Positions 40,308 through 57,989 of a stretch of 64,000 bases of DNA are shown here, in pieces. Position numbers and translations under genes: made by a program. The DNA lies in NCBI RefSeq assembly GCF_032118995.1, contig NC_092650.1, forward strand, positions 2,914,001 through 2,978,000, read 5' to 3'. The stretch is from Asterias amurensis (taxonomy: Eukaryota > Echinodermata > Asteroidea > Forcipulatida > Asteriidae). Under the pieces are notes generated by a model that saw only the letters and a list, made by a program, of their open reading frames with translations, was not told the DNA's origin and did no database searches. Within the stretch, counting starts at the first letter, position 1. Each line of letters begins with the position of its first letter.

Positions 40308-41660
40308 ATGTACCCATTCCCACAGTGGAAATGTACCCATTTTCTTAGCCCATTCCCAAATTGGTTGTGTACCCATTCCTCCACTGGAAATGTACCCATT
40401 CCACCACTGGAAATTTACCCGTTCCTACAGTGGAAATGTACCCATTTCCATAGTAGAAATGTACCCATTCCCACAGTGGAAATGTACCCATTCCCACAGT
40501 GGAAATGTACCCATTCCCACAGTGGAAATTTACCCATTCCTACAGTGGAAATGTACCCATTTCCATAGTAGAAATGAACCCATTTCCACAGTAGAAATGT
40601 ACCCATTCCTCCAGTGGAAATGTACCCATTCCTCCAGTGGAAATGTACCCATTCCCACAGTGGAAATGTACCCATTCCCCCACAGTGGAAATGTACCCAT
40701 TCCCACAGTGGAAATGTACCCATTACCCCACAGTGGAAATGTACCCATTCCCCCACAGTGGAAATGTGCCCATTCCCACAGTGGAAATGTACCCATTCCC
40801 CCACAGTGGAAATGTGCCCATTCCCACAGTGGAAATGTACCCATTCCCACAGTGGAAATGTACCCATTCCCCCACAGTGGAAATGTACCCATTCCCACAG
40901 TGGAAATGTACCCATTCCCCCACAGTGGAAATGTGCCCATTCCCACAGTGGAAATGTACCCATTCCCCCACAGTGGAAATGTGCCCATTCCCACAGTGGA
41001 AATGTACCCATTCCCACAGTGGAAATGTACCCATTCCCCCACAGTGGAAATGTACCCATTCCCACAGTGGAAATGTACCCATTCCCCCACAGTGGAAATG
41101 TACCCATTCCCACAGTGGAAATGTACCCATTACCCCACAGTGGAAATGTACCCATTCCCCCACAGTGGAAATGTACCCATTCCCACAGTGGAAATGTACC
41201 CATTCCCCCACAGTGGAAATGTGCCCATTCCCACAGTGGAAATGTACCCATTCCTCCACTTGAAATGTACTCATTCCTCCAGTTGAAATGTACCCATTTC
41301 CACAGTAGAAATGTACCCATTCCAGTGAAAATGTACCCATTCTCACAGCCAGCCCATTCCCAAATTAGTCGGGTACCCATTCCCATAGTGGGAAATGTAC
41401 CCATAATAACAAAAAGTGGAAATGTACTCCCATTCACAAAGAGTGGAAATGTACCCATTCCTCCAGTGGAACTGTTCCCATTCCCATAGTTGAAATGTAC
41501 CCATTCTTCCAGTGGAACTGTCCCCATTCCCATTTTGGAAATGTACCCACTCCCAAAGTGGACATGTACCCATTCCTCCAGGGGAAATATACCCATTCCT
41601 CCAGTGGAAATGTACCCATTCCCCCACAGTGGAAATGTACCCTATCCCAAATTGGACGTG
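40308..41660. repeat. Minisatellite, 23/25-bp unit, about 55 copies
   Basis: The core unit is GTACCCATTCCC followed by ACAGTGGAAAT (23 bp). A 25-bp variant has two extra C. From about 40640 to 41240 the two alternate, giving a ~48-bp higher-order unit, and GTGCCC replaces GTACCC mostly in the 23-mers that follow a 25-mer. The edges are degenerate, which is typical of arrays homogenised in the middle. Because 23 is not a multiple of 3 and the unit lacks stops, several overlapping ORFs of 186-393 codons arise on both strands; these are by-products. Confidence 0.95.
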
Positions 41661-42578
41661 TACAGAACCTAGTTTCACCAAGTGTTGTGTTTAGACCTTG
41701 TTATAAATATTCCCAGCCCTTGTATCATGCAGTACACATTCTTACCACCGGGTATTATTTCTACAAAGTGTTGTAGACATTATGTAATAATTGATACTGA
41801 TTATGATGACCATTTCAAGCTCGTGCAATAAATGAGAAATGCTTCGGAGGGAAATAAATATTGATCCAATGTTTCTCTTTTTACAAATATTTCTTAATAT
41901 TTTCAAAAATCACAGCGATCAAAATTCTGTCTTATTTTTGTACATCAAATAAATACATTCTGTGACAATCTTTTAATATTTTCATCGTGCCAACCTGGAA
42001 TTTTATTAACCAATAAAATACAAAAATAAAACAAAAACATTAATTTAAAATAACTACACAGATTGTTATTTCTTTAACTTTTCAAAAAGCTTGGAAAAAA
42101 AATCAATAAGTTCAATTCAAAAAGTGTTGAAATGTTTTACCAAGTCAAATCCATTACAATCATTGGGTTTAATTTATTTACAACATTTCAACCTTCATAT
42201 GACCACCTTTAATCAGGAAATAACAGAGTGATGATGAGGTCTTAAATGACACTTTATAAGACTGACAGGAAGGCAAGGTCCTTTATCGCACGGCCATGAC
42301 CCTGCACTAGGTTTTAAACGGCAGTTTAAGACCGAGCCACTACTTTTATTCCATTTCATTAAAACTTTTTGTATAAAAACACAATAATGCAGGAAAACCA
42401 GTAAAAACACTTCCGTTTTGTAAATTTTCAATTACTGTCAAACACTTGAGCTCTGTTTCAAGGCTCTCAAGGCGCACATGCTAATAGACTTTACAGTGAA
42501 TACCAGGACGCATTGAGTGTGTTACGCGTAATTTAGTGCTTGGTGAACTTACGTATGTAAAAGAACTACAAAAGGGCA
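41661..42578. other. No gene recognised
   Basis: AT-rich sequence after the minisatellite, with no recurrent repeat and no supported ORF. Confidence 0.5.
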
Positions 42579-42936
42579 TTAAAGGATTTGGGTACCTTTT
42601 CAAAATGTCCATAGATTTACATTAAACTTACAGGGTTTGAAGATAATGATAGTGGAAAGCTTCCCTTCAAATATTACTTACTAAGGTGCTGTAGTTTTTG
42701 AGAAATGAGTAAAACAATGTCATGAAAATCTGTTTGTAGATGATTAAAATAATTTTCGTCTCATGAGACGAAAATTATTTTCATGACATTGTTTTACTCA
42801 TTTCCCAAAAACTACAGCACCTCAGCATATAAAATTTTCAGGGAATCTTTCTACTATCATTATCTTCTGTGTAAGTTTAGTGTAAATCTGTGGACATTGT
42901 GTTTTTTGTCCTACAAAAGTTACATAGACCCTTTAA
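42579..42936. repeat. MITE-3 full copy with perfect central palindrome
   Basis: TTAA-AGGATTTGGGTACC to ATAGACCC-TTTAA. At its centre ATAATTTTCGTCTC meets GAGACGAAAATTAT as a 30-base perfect palindrome, so the whole element is one long hairpin. Confidence 0.88.
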
Positions 42937-43225
42937 CCAACTGGTCTTTAAATTTATCAGCAAATTACTAAAGTAACTTACTAGAGTAAACATGGCCTGT
43001 AACCACCATTCAACCATTAGGACTGCGTCCCGTCAACTGTCAATGTATACATATTTTTTTGTAGTTTGTCTGGATTTCAAGATAAAACAATTCATTATGT
43101 ACAATTTGTCATCTAAGACAAATAAAAATGTTATAAATATAAATGAATTCTGAATTTACAAATACAATGAAAAGTCAACTTTGATAATCATTAGTTATAT
43201 CAATTGAGCTCTACCCTTTAAAGAC

Positions 43226-43596
43226 TTAAAGGCAGTGGACACTATTGGTAATTGTCAAAGACCAGCCTTCACAGTTGGTGTATCTCAACATATGCATAAA
43301 ATAACTAACCTGTGAAAATTTGAGCTCAATCGGTCATCGAAGTTGCGAGATAATAATGAAAGAAAAAAAACACCCTTGTCACACCAAGTTGTGTGCGATT
43401 AGATGGTTGATTTCGAGACCTCAAGTTCTAAATCTGAGGTCTCGAAATCAAATTCGTAGAAAACTACTTCTTTCTCGAAAACTATGGCACTTCAGAGGGA
43501 GCCGTTTCGCACAATGTTTTATACCATCAACCTCTCCCCATTACTCGTCACTGATAATTAATTTGAGTAATTACCAATAGTGTCCACTGCCTTTAA
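43226..43596 (-). repeat. MITE-1 copy, reverse
   Basis: TTAA-AGGCAGTGGACACTATTG to AGTGTCCACTGCC-TTTAA. The GATTTCGAGACCTCA stem is intact; a small deletion lies near the right end. Confidence 0.87.
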
Positions 43597-44456
43597 CCAT
43601 TATACTTTGATACAAGACAAGTCAAAAGACGATTGAAACACTTGGTTGCCCCAATTTGACCTTTGTACGACTCTGGCATGTACATGAAACCCCTAAATTT
43701 CATGCGTCATTTGTATTTCATTTATGTATCTGTTCGGAAGAAAATCATACTACGACAATTCACAGTTATATAAGCATTATATTCACTGCTCTACCCGATT
43801 CAAAGCTCTACACGCAAATGGCTGACCGTGCAAAGGGAAAATGACACTACAAACTCTCCACTAATATCAACATTTTTTTAAAACCTAGGGGCTAGTGTTC
43901 AACTCTAAGAAGCTAATACTGAATCAATATTTTTGAAAATAACCCAAATCTTTAAATTTACAAATTCTTATATGTAGTAGCGATCATGACCTCTAGTCAG
44001 GAACCAGCAAGTTCTCTGTGGTTTGGACAGCTTTGTAGAGCCTCGATCTCAAGCAAGCTCTCGACTCACAGGGTGTGGTCTCCAGTTCTAGTCGCTCCCC
44101 TGTTTACGAAGCTGTCCAAGCCAAGAAACATCCCGTTTAAACCCTTGATCCGGCAAAGGGCGATCAAAAGTGGATCAGATCCAGCATGTCCAGCACGGTC
44201 GATCAAAGGGCGATCAACAGCTAGTGTTAAACCCAAGAGCGATCTTAGTTTCATAGCAAGTGAAACTATATTTTACACCATGCTCAGCACAAAATGAAAT
44301 TGCACACCCCCATCATTACAAAACATTTTGTTTATCATGTGAACGTATATATAGTTATTAATGAAGCATTGGTTGATAATAATGGGAGACTTTTGGGCGG
44401 TCCTTTTTGACAGCTCACCAGTAGTGCATGTGCTCAGACCTACACACGCAACACTG
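43597..44456. other. 3' flank of PHAF1
   Basis: No supported ORF. GATCAAAAGTGGATCAGATC and nearby GGGCGATCAA motifs form a small local repeat (44150-44220). No canonical polyadenylation hexamer for the minus-strand gene was found close to its stop. Confidence 0.45.
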
Positions 44457-44740
44457 AGCATGTGTCGGACGCTCAGAGCTGCAAAAAAAGGACTGTTGTG
44501 TTTGCTGCCGCCAGCGTCTCAAAAGTCTCTCACTAGTTTGAAGAAGTAAATTGTTTTAGAGCTGGCTGAAGTTAGATCAGGTTTCCATGGCAGTACCTGT
44601 TGTTGAATGAGGTTCTAAGCATGTGTCGGACACTCAGAGCTGCAAAAAAAGGACTGTTGTGTTTGCTGCCGCCAGCGTCTCAAAAGTCTCTCACTAGTTT
44701 GAAGAAGTCAATTGTTTTAGAGCTGGCTGAAGTTGGATCA

Positions 44741-51846
<7,106 letters not shown>

Positions 51847-52027
51847 TTTCTCTTTTACAACCAAACCAACAGAAGTTCGTAATTAATATTCAGCTGTTTA
51901 TTTGACAATACATTCATGAAATCATAATATTTAGGCGCGACTTTGTCAAAATGTTTTCATCCAAAAACTGACGGGCGACATTTTTGTTGTTTACGTTCTG
52001 TGTGATGATCGGACAGCTGTAACATGA

Positions 52028-52037
52028 GCATGCGCAG
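52028..52037 (-). promoter_or_regulatory. NRF1-like site upstream of PHAF1
   Basis: GCATGCGCAG, 182 bases before the PHAF1 start codon; close to the NRF1 consensus GCGCATGCGC. No TATA box is seen nearby. Weak evidence. Confidence 0.3.
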
Positions 52038-52084
52038 ATGCTGCCTGGGTCAATGCACTTTTCTCAAGTAAACGCAGTAGAATT

Positions 52085-52480
52085 TAAAGGGGATATCTGG
52101 TATCCTTTGAGAGAGCTGTTGACAATAAAAAGTAAAAGAAACGTCGTGAGACTCTGTCTACCTCCCGTGCTCTGAACATGGAGGAATTTTTGATCCATGC
52201 TCTGAATTAAAGTAGTTTTTGAGAAGGAGGTAATTTCTTACTAAAAAAAAACTTCAGGCCTGTGAAGCTTGCATCTCTCTCATGTCTCTATAGAGAGCTG
52301 TGTGACGTGAGCACCAAGTGCATCATCAAGTGTTTTTTTCATCGTTTATTTATCTCTTGCAACCATCATGGAGGATCTAATTTTCCCTCCATGTTGCAAC
52401 CCTGGCGAGGAAGCATGTTGCAACTAATTGATGACCGAATGAAATCAAAATAATTTGCAAAGACTTGTTGTATTTTATGC
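52085..52480 (+). repeat. Decayed MITE-1-like sequence
   Basis: AGAGCTGTTGACAATAAAAAG, GTAGTTTTTGAGAAGGAGGTAATTTC-type text and CTTCAGGCCTGTGAAG recall MITE-1 second subtype, with extra inserted sequence. Right boundary unclear. Confidence 0.45.
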
Positions 52481-52709
52481 CTGTTAAATTCTGGCATATA
52501 CACCATGCACTGAGTGAGAAAATGTACTGCTTTAGTACTTTGTTGCGCTCCCACTATTCCGTGCGTGATCATCACTTTAAGTCTGCTTTTGGGGAAAAAG
52601 CGTTCACAACCTCGAGCTCTACTTTCATCCCCATAGTTATGCGCTCCAAAACCTGACGTCATGAATACTTTATAATAAAACGTTTTAACTGCGTTATTTA
52701 CACAATAAA

Positions 52710-52727
52710 ACCGTAGAAAGTAAATTT
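52710..52727 (+). promoter_or_regulatory. PSE-like element of the U6 gene
   Basis: ACCGTAGAAAGTAAATTT at about -63 to -46 from the RNA start. It resembles the vertebrate U6 PSE, which has ACCGTAA and GAAAGTA blocks. Confidence 0.5.
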
Positions 52728-52742
52728 CTAGTTTTTGACAAA

Positions 52743-52751
52743 TATAATAAA
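52743..52751 (+). promoter_or_regulatory. TATA-like box of the U6 gene
   Basis: TATAATAAA at about -30 to -22, where type 3 Pol III promoters place their TATA box. Confidence 0.5.
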
Positions 52752-52772
52752 AAGCATAAAGCTCTACTTGAC

Positions 52773-52792
52773 GTGGAGCTTCGGCTACACAC

Positions 52793-52828
<36 letters not shown>

Positions 52829-52877
52829 GTGCCCCTGCGTAAGGATGACATATCAAAATCGGAAGCGTTCCAACATT
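52773..52877 (+). ncRNA. U6: U6 spliceosomal snRNA, variant copy
   Basis: The 5' stem-loop closes as GTGGAGC-TTCG-GCTACAC. Then come ACTAAAATTGGAACGATACA, the invariant ACAGAGA, GATTAGCATG, CCCCTGCG and AAGGATGACA, and GAAGCGTTCC. Differences from canonical U6: altered 5' stem pairs, an extra T after GCATG, GCGT in place of GCGC, and ATATCAAAATCG in place of the usual ACGCAAATTCG. The ACAGAGA core that pairs with the 5' splice site is intact. No A-tail follows, and PSE- and TATA-like boxes precede it, so it is not a simple retrocopy. Function uncertain. Confidence 0.85.
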
Positions 52878-52878
52878 G

Positions 52879-52882
52879 TTTT
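52879..52882 (+). terminator. Pol III terminator of the U6 gene
   Basis: Run of four T two bases after the RNA 3' end; short but usable in principle. Confidence 0.45.
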
Positions 52883-53025
52883 CCAAAATTTTTCCATTTG
52901 TTTTATTTACTAATAATTATTTGTAAAATAATTGGCCACTGCAACACGTGTTTATTATAAAAACGTCCGAGGCAAAAACCTTTAAATATAGCGTTTTGCC
53001 TCGGAGTAAAACATTTGATAATAAT

Positions 53026-53140
53026 AGGTTTGCGGTATTATAAAAAACAGCTAGTAAATCTCTAAATGAGTTGGGGTGGTGGTTCTATGAAAAGAACTTA
53101 TGGTTTCAACACAACAAGATGACATCACTATTGGCCCAGT
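53026..53140. repeat. FB-1 fragment
   Basis: AGGTTTGCGGTATTATAAAA, AGTTGGGGTGGTGGTTCTATG and GAAAAGAAC, then ACACAACAAGATGACATCAC. Confidence 0.55.
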
Positions 53141-53379
53141 AAAAATACATATTTAAGAAATACGTTTTTATTTTCCTTAAAAAAACTTTCAAGCGTGAGG
53201 GATTGCTTTACGCTGGTTTGGAGGTTCTCCCAGTTGAACAGGCCCACAAGAGGCCACAATGAAGACAAACATCTTGAAGCGCTTCTGATTTTGTGTATAG
53301 CGCCCTCTACCGATACAACAGGGGACTTTCCCTGTTGGTCTTGTTCCCAGATTAAACTTAAATTTTGTCCGGCCTAAAG

Positions 53380-54189
53380 TTGTGGTATCTGACTATTTAT
53401 TATCCATGTGGCGTTTGTGAAAAAAGTAAACTGCATGCACTTTGTGGAACTTGTATTGGAACTACCTCTAAAACAACGGTAAATATAACCTTAATTTATC
53501 TATTTTTAATTGTTGATACCATTTTATTAACCTTTTATATACATGGTCACAATGATGGGTTTTTTTCAAACTAGCTGGAAACCATTTCATTCTAACTAGA
53601 ATCTAATGCACACTTCTTGACAGAAAAAAAAACAATAATTAAAACTCACTCATCAACAAGCAAGACTCAAGATGACAAGAGTGAGATTTATTGGTTTTTT
53701 TTTGTAGCAATTATTCAGACTTTTCAAAGTCAAAGTCAAACAAACCATAGTATTCAGTCCCTGACCATTTTTAGAGCATAGAGCAACACTAGACCCAGCA
53801 GTAACTGGGGCGCGCTGTACTCCTTTTTTTCTTAAGTTTCATTATCGATAACAAATTTTGAAAATAAAAAAGTACAGTATTCTCCTCTTACCAGTTTTCA
53901 CGGTATTATGCCTTTTTCTTTGTATTGGGAGAAAAATAATGATGCGATATATCAACCAATGCCCTAATTATCTTCATTTGTTTATATTAAGTATGCAAAC
54001 ATAAATTAAAACTTGATTGTATGAAATTTTCACACCACACACCGATATTCAATGACTTCAACTGGTCCCATTTGTTTTGTAGTTTTTCCTGTTTTCAAGG
54101 CAAACGAGAAAGAATGGTTTCCCAGTGAAGCCATACGTGGAAGAATTATCTGCAGTGACTGCAAGTGTTCTGTGAGACTCTGTGTATGA
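53380..54189 (+). CDS. Possible two-exon Cys-rich coding fragment (low support)
   Basis: Candidate exon 53380-53478 encodes a C-x2-C-x8-C-x2-C pattern (CGVCEKSKLHALCGTC) and ends at an ACG-GTAAAT donor in phase 0. Candidate terminal exon 54100-54189 follows a T-rich tract and CAAG acceptor. It reads in phase 0 with two more cysteine pairs' worth of residues (CSDCKC, LC) to a TGA, and AATAAA lies at 54291, 102 bases later. The first exon's spacing is loosely reminiscent of mitochondrial ribosomal protein bL32m, but the match is weak. No upstream exon was found. It may be chance. Confidence 0.25.
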
Positions 54190-54290
54190 CGCTATAGCCA
54201 GCAGTTGTCTTCATTTTATTCACAAATTTTGTTATGACATTTTAAAAATTACCATGGCAATTTGCAAAAATTTAAAGAAATTCAAAATTA

Positions 54291-54296
54291 AATAAA
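54291..54296 (+). terminator. Candidate polyadenylation signal
   Basis: AATAAA in AT-rich sequence. Meaningful only if the 53380-54189 fragment is a real gene. Confidence 0.2.
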
Positions 54297-54400
54297 AAGT
54301 GTGAAAAATTATTGGCTTGTAAATCTGATTTTTATTTCAAAATTTTAATAAAAAAATTCCCCTTAAATTTAAAATAAAGCGTAAAAATAAAAAGTGATAA

Positions 54401-54814
54401 TTAAAGGAACACGTTGCCTTGGATCGGTCGAGTTGGTCTTTGAAAAGCGTTCTGTAACCGTTTGTTGTAAAATGTATATGGTTAGAAAGATATTGTAAAA
54501 GTAGTTGCGATAACGTAACCCTCCTGCCTTACTTATTGTAAAAGTAGAATACAATGATCTACACAAATATGCCTCGAAATTGCGTGGTTTTCTTTTTACC
54601 CTATCGACTAACACAGTCGGCCATTTATGGGAGTCAAAATTTTGACTCCCATAAATGGCCGACCGTGATAGTTCGCGACGTAAAAGGAAAACCGTGCAAT
54701 TTCGAGTGATACTTGTGTGGGTCAATATATTCTACTTTTAAAAAATCTTTCTAACCATATGCATTTCAGAACAAACGGTTTCAAATGCTTTTAATAGACC
54801 AACTCGTCCTTTAA
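54401..54814. repeat. TTAA-flanked foldback element with central palindrome
   Basis: TTAA-AGGAACACGTTGCC to CGTCC-TTTAA. The arms include GAGTTGGTCTTTGAAAAGC against GACCAACTC and GTATATGGTTAGAAAGAT against TCTTTCTAACCATATGC. At the centre CGGCCATTTATGGGAGTC meets its exact inverse around AAAATTTT. Confidence 0.82.
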
Positions 54815-55728
54815 ATCACCAAGCTGATGTTAAAATTTTAATATTTTGAATAATATTGATACAAGGGTTAAAAAAAAACTCAAAAAATATTAGAAAATAA
54901 TATAAGGCACATGGCTTCTTTAAACCTCTTTTTTTTTCCAGGATGCTCAGCAGAATGTTCAGTCACATGATTTGATCATCGTGAATTGTGAATTGAAATA
55001 GTGTTTGATGAAACTTTTTCGGTGGGAATTTTTTTTTATATGGCCTCAACATTATGACATATTTTTGTACCTTGTAGAAATGCCTACAATACCAAACTGT
55101 TTGCATACAAATTGTGCAAATAACCAGTGGAGCCTTACGTGTTTCTAAGTTTTGGTTAAGGGAGAGGAGACTCTTTGCTTGGCAAATAAAACCAAAAATT
55201 TTGTGTCTAGCGACTGTTTACATCGCGCACAGAGAGGTAAAAGATTTGCCACGATTTTAAGGACACCTTGAAAACAGGACCTCCTACGATACAGCCCCCC
55301 AGTTTATTGTCATTGTCAATACTCAATGTCATGACTGTCTGTGGTGTGGGGACTTCTAGAAACTATAAGGCTCCCCCGTGAGCCTTTAAATTAAGTTAGG
55401 GGTCTAATATTTTGGACCTCCTTAACGCTAAACGTTTTTAATATCGGCATTGATATGATTAAAGTTTAACTTTCCTTTGTAGTACAGTCTACGCACCCAA
55501 AACTTTCAAACACACTCAATATACATTCATGATGCTTGTATTGCCTTTTTGTTGAGTTAAATTTAAAAAAAATCTTCAAAAAATGCAATTTTCTGCTTGG
55601 TACTCCTTGTTGTTTTTCTGCCGCATCGCACGTTTTTAGACATCTAAATATGCTCAACGCTTTATATTTTGGTCACCGGCACTGTACATGAGGGCACCAG
55701 CCTAATCCCTTGCCGAACCGCCGAGCCA
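54815..55728. other. No gene recognised
   Basis: AT-rich. One small stem-loop (AGGCTC around CCCC, closing GAGCCT, near 55370). No supported ORF. Confidence 0.5.
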
Positions 55729-55876
55729 CGACCGAGTTGGATTAACCATTTTGTAAAAGGGGTGTTTTTGCGGAAGCGCGGGCGCGCTGGCTGCTTACGA
55801 TACCCGCCGTTCACGCATATAGCGCACACGCACTGCTGTGTAAACACCCCTTCTACAGAATGGTTTAGTCCAACTC
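55729..55876. repeat. Foldback element next to a SINE head
   Basis: CGAGTTGGATTAACCATTTTG and AAAGGGGTGTTT at the left; AACACCCCTTCT and AGAATGGTTTAGTCCAACTCG at the right. CG-rich centre GCGCGGGCGCGC. Confidence 0.8.
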
Positions 55877-55962
55877 GGCTTGGGATTCGAGCCCACACTC
55901 TGCTGATCAGAAACACCAGAGTTTGAATTTGGTGATCTTAACCGCTCAGCCACGACACTTAA
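55877..55962 (-). mobile_element. SINE-1-type tRNA-like head
   Basis: Minus strand GTGTCGTGGCTGAGCGGTTA (box A) and GTGTGGGCTCGAATCCCAAG (box B). Only the head is present, abutting the foldback at 55729. Confidence 0.7.
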
Positions 55963-56552
55963 TGGTTTTTTTCTTTCAGTTCATTTATGCAGTAAAAATA
56001 TTTTGCTTCTACTTGTAACTATTTTGTTTTAGTTTGTTTTCATTTGTAGGCTCTATTATTTTTATTTATTTTGGGGTCCAGGAATTTACATCTTATTTCC
56101 AGTTAGTCAGTAAGACGTCTCACTAAGAGGCTACCGTCTTGTCTTTAAGGCTTATTCACAGACTGTCTTACAAGACATGTCTCTCAACCCTACAGCTTTT
56201 CCTGTTTGTCTACATCTCTAGTCATGCATTTTCTTATCTTTCCTCGATTGATGTCTTTTCTTGTTGTAGTCCCAATCTATTCTAGATTGTTCCTCTCCTT
56301 ACGGCACTCAGCCCTTCTCTCTTACAATCGATATCAATTTCTTTTTCTCGTGTATTTTTGGATCTTTGGTGTTCTGTTACGATTGTACATTTTGTGTACA
56401 CACGGTGTATATTGCCCAACGGCTTATCTCATATCGACTAATGTCTTTCCAGTGGGTCTCAGTGTTGAAACATGTTTGTCATTAGTGAAATGAACATTTG
56501 TTGCTTTCTTAATCTTAAATGGGATTTGAGGCATTGCACGGTTATGTTTGAT

Positions 56553-56815
56553 GTGGTTTGCGGTAACACCATGTGTGTATCTACTTGCTAGGTAGATTTT
56601 GTTCTATAGAGAACTGTCTTGCATTATATTCTACTACTGCGGAGTAGATTTTCGGAATTTTGGAGACTTTTCAGTTCTGAAAAGAACTGTCCTGCCTGGG
56701 CGGAAGGTAGAAAAATTGGCCAGGACTACTAGGTACATGCTTTTAGTGGATCATTATTAACTTCACTACTGCGGAGTGAGTTCGTAATCTTACCTTAGTT
56801 TGTTTTTTAGTTGAA
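56553..56815 (+). repeat. FB-1 copy, long subtype
   Basis: GTGGTTTGCGGTAACACCATG, TCTACTTGCTAGGTAGATT, GTTCTATAGAGAACTG, TACTACTGCGGAGTAGATT, CAGTTCTGAAAAGAACTG: a chain of small perfect palindromes. Confidence 0.72.
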
Positions 56816-57090
56816 AAAATATTTTTTGTTTTTAATTCGAATTAATAGGCCTACATGCTCTTTTCAGTACAGTCAGAGGAGGAAATATGCATTTTTTTCA
56901 ATATTTATTGAAAAAAAAGTTTTTTTTACAACAGTTTAAACAAAAGAACATCACACTAGCAATGAGGAACAATCCATGCAACTTGACTTACATGTAATAC
57001 ATTTTTAAAAAGAAAGAAAAACAAATATTGAAGAAATATCTGTTTTCTCCTAATTTAGTTTTCCTCATTTTCATATGGCAAAATCCATAA

Positions 57091-57268
57091 ATGGGCTGTT
57101 TCCACGAGGTCTGGTTCACTCTCTTTAAATTAAAAAAAGGGAAAATCAGAATTTGTTTAAAGAGGGGAAATCAATCTGTAAATGTGCTGTTTACCAAGCC
57201 CCATGAGGTCTGTTTTCACTCTCTCGGAACCAAAAAAAGGAAAATCAGAATTTGTTCCGAAGGGGAAA
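57091..57268 (+). repeat. Tandem pair of hairpin-forming ~85-bp units
   Basis: Unit 1: CTCTTTAAAT then GTTTAAAGAG. Unit 2: CTCTCGGAAC then GTTCCGAAGG. Both flank an A-rich loop containing AAAATCAGAATTT, and both follow GAGGTCTG and TTCACTCTC. The stem halves differ between units in a compensatory way (see finding). An ORF (MGCFHEVWFTLFKL on) also runs through but looks incidental. Confidence 0.7.
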
Positions 57269-57530
57269 TCATGGAAGTTTTATTTGAAAGCTTTGCATTG
57301 CGTGGAGAAATAGGAAGAAACTATAAATAAATAGTGAACTTGCAGATACAACCATGTATTATTTAAATCTCTTTTGTGCGAGTGTTGGCTCTGAGAAGAG
57401 GCGGTTTGGTCTTGATGTTTGGAACAACGTCACAACCAAAGCAGCTCCACTCAGATCCTGCTCACAGAGATTTAATACATGGATGTACCCGCCAGTTGAC
57501 TATTTATTTATAGTTTCTTCCTGTGGAAAT
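57269..57530. repeat. Foldback element (GAAGAAACTATAAATAAATA family)
   Basis: GGAAGAAACTATAAATAAAT, ACAACCATGTATTATTTAAA on the left are mirrored by AGAGATTTAATACATGG and ACTATTTATTTATAGTTTC on the right. Confidence 0.8.
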
Positions 57531-57782
57531 CATGCAGTTTGTCCTCCTCCGAATAATTAGCATCTGTTGCCTGCAATCCCAATCAATCTTACAGCATGTA
57601 CAGTGTGCAAGTAAGGTGTGACTATAACCCTGGAAGCTGTTTCAGATACATGTACTACAGTCAGTGACGTCATGGATATAGGAGGGTCTGCTTCCGGTCG
57701 GACAAATTTTCACATCCATAATTTCACAAAATTTTACCGGAAGGAAAGAGCTGCTATTAGTTTTCTTAGTAGATTAACATTC

Positions 57783-57870
57783 AGGCCTGATACTTCACGG
57801 AGGCATCAAAAGCAGTTGCCTTCATGCCCCCGGTCATTGCCTTGGTGCCCTTGAAATGCTCTGCAGTAGA
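57783..57870 (-). repeat. Fragment of the GGCACCAAGGCA dispersed repeat
   Basis: CATGCCCCCGGTCATTGCC and TTGGTGCCCTTGAAATGCTC, the complement of the motif order at 36536. Confidence 0.6.
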
Positions 57871-57989
57871 AAGGTACAATTTTCTCATAGGCTGCCCTTT
57901 ACCAAGGAGAAAAACGAAACATGCAGGCCTGATATTTATTTTGCACAATATGCATACGTGCTCAAAGCGCATGAAAAGGAAAAATAACA

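Noticed and set aside
40390-41596. Overlapping ORFs of 186-393 codons on both strands with a 23-residue peptide period
   Set aside because: They arise from a stop-free 23/25-bp minisatellite read in every frame on both strands. There is no start context, splice structure or single favoured frame.
52366-52794. Minus-strand ORF of 142 codons
   Set aside because: It runs antisense through the U6 gene and a worn MITE-like region. No family signature.
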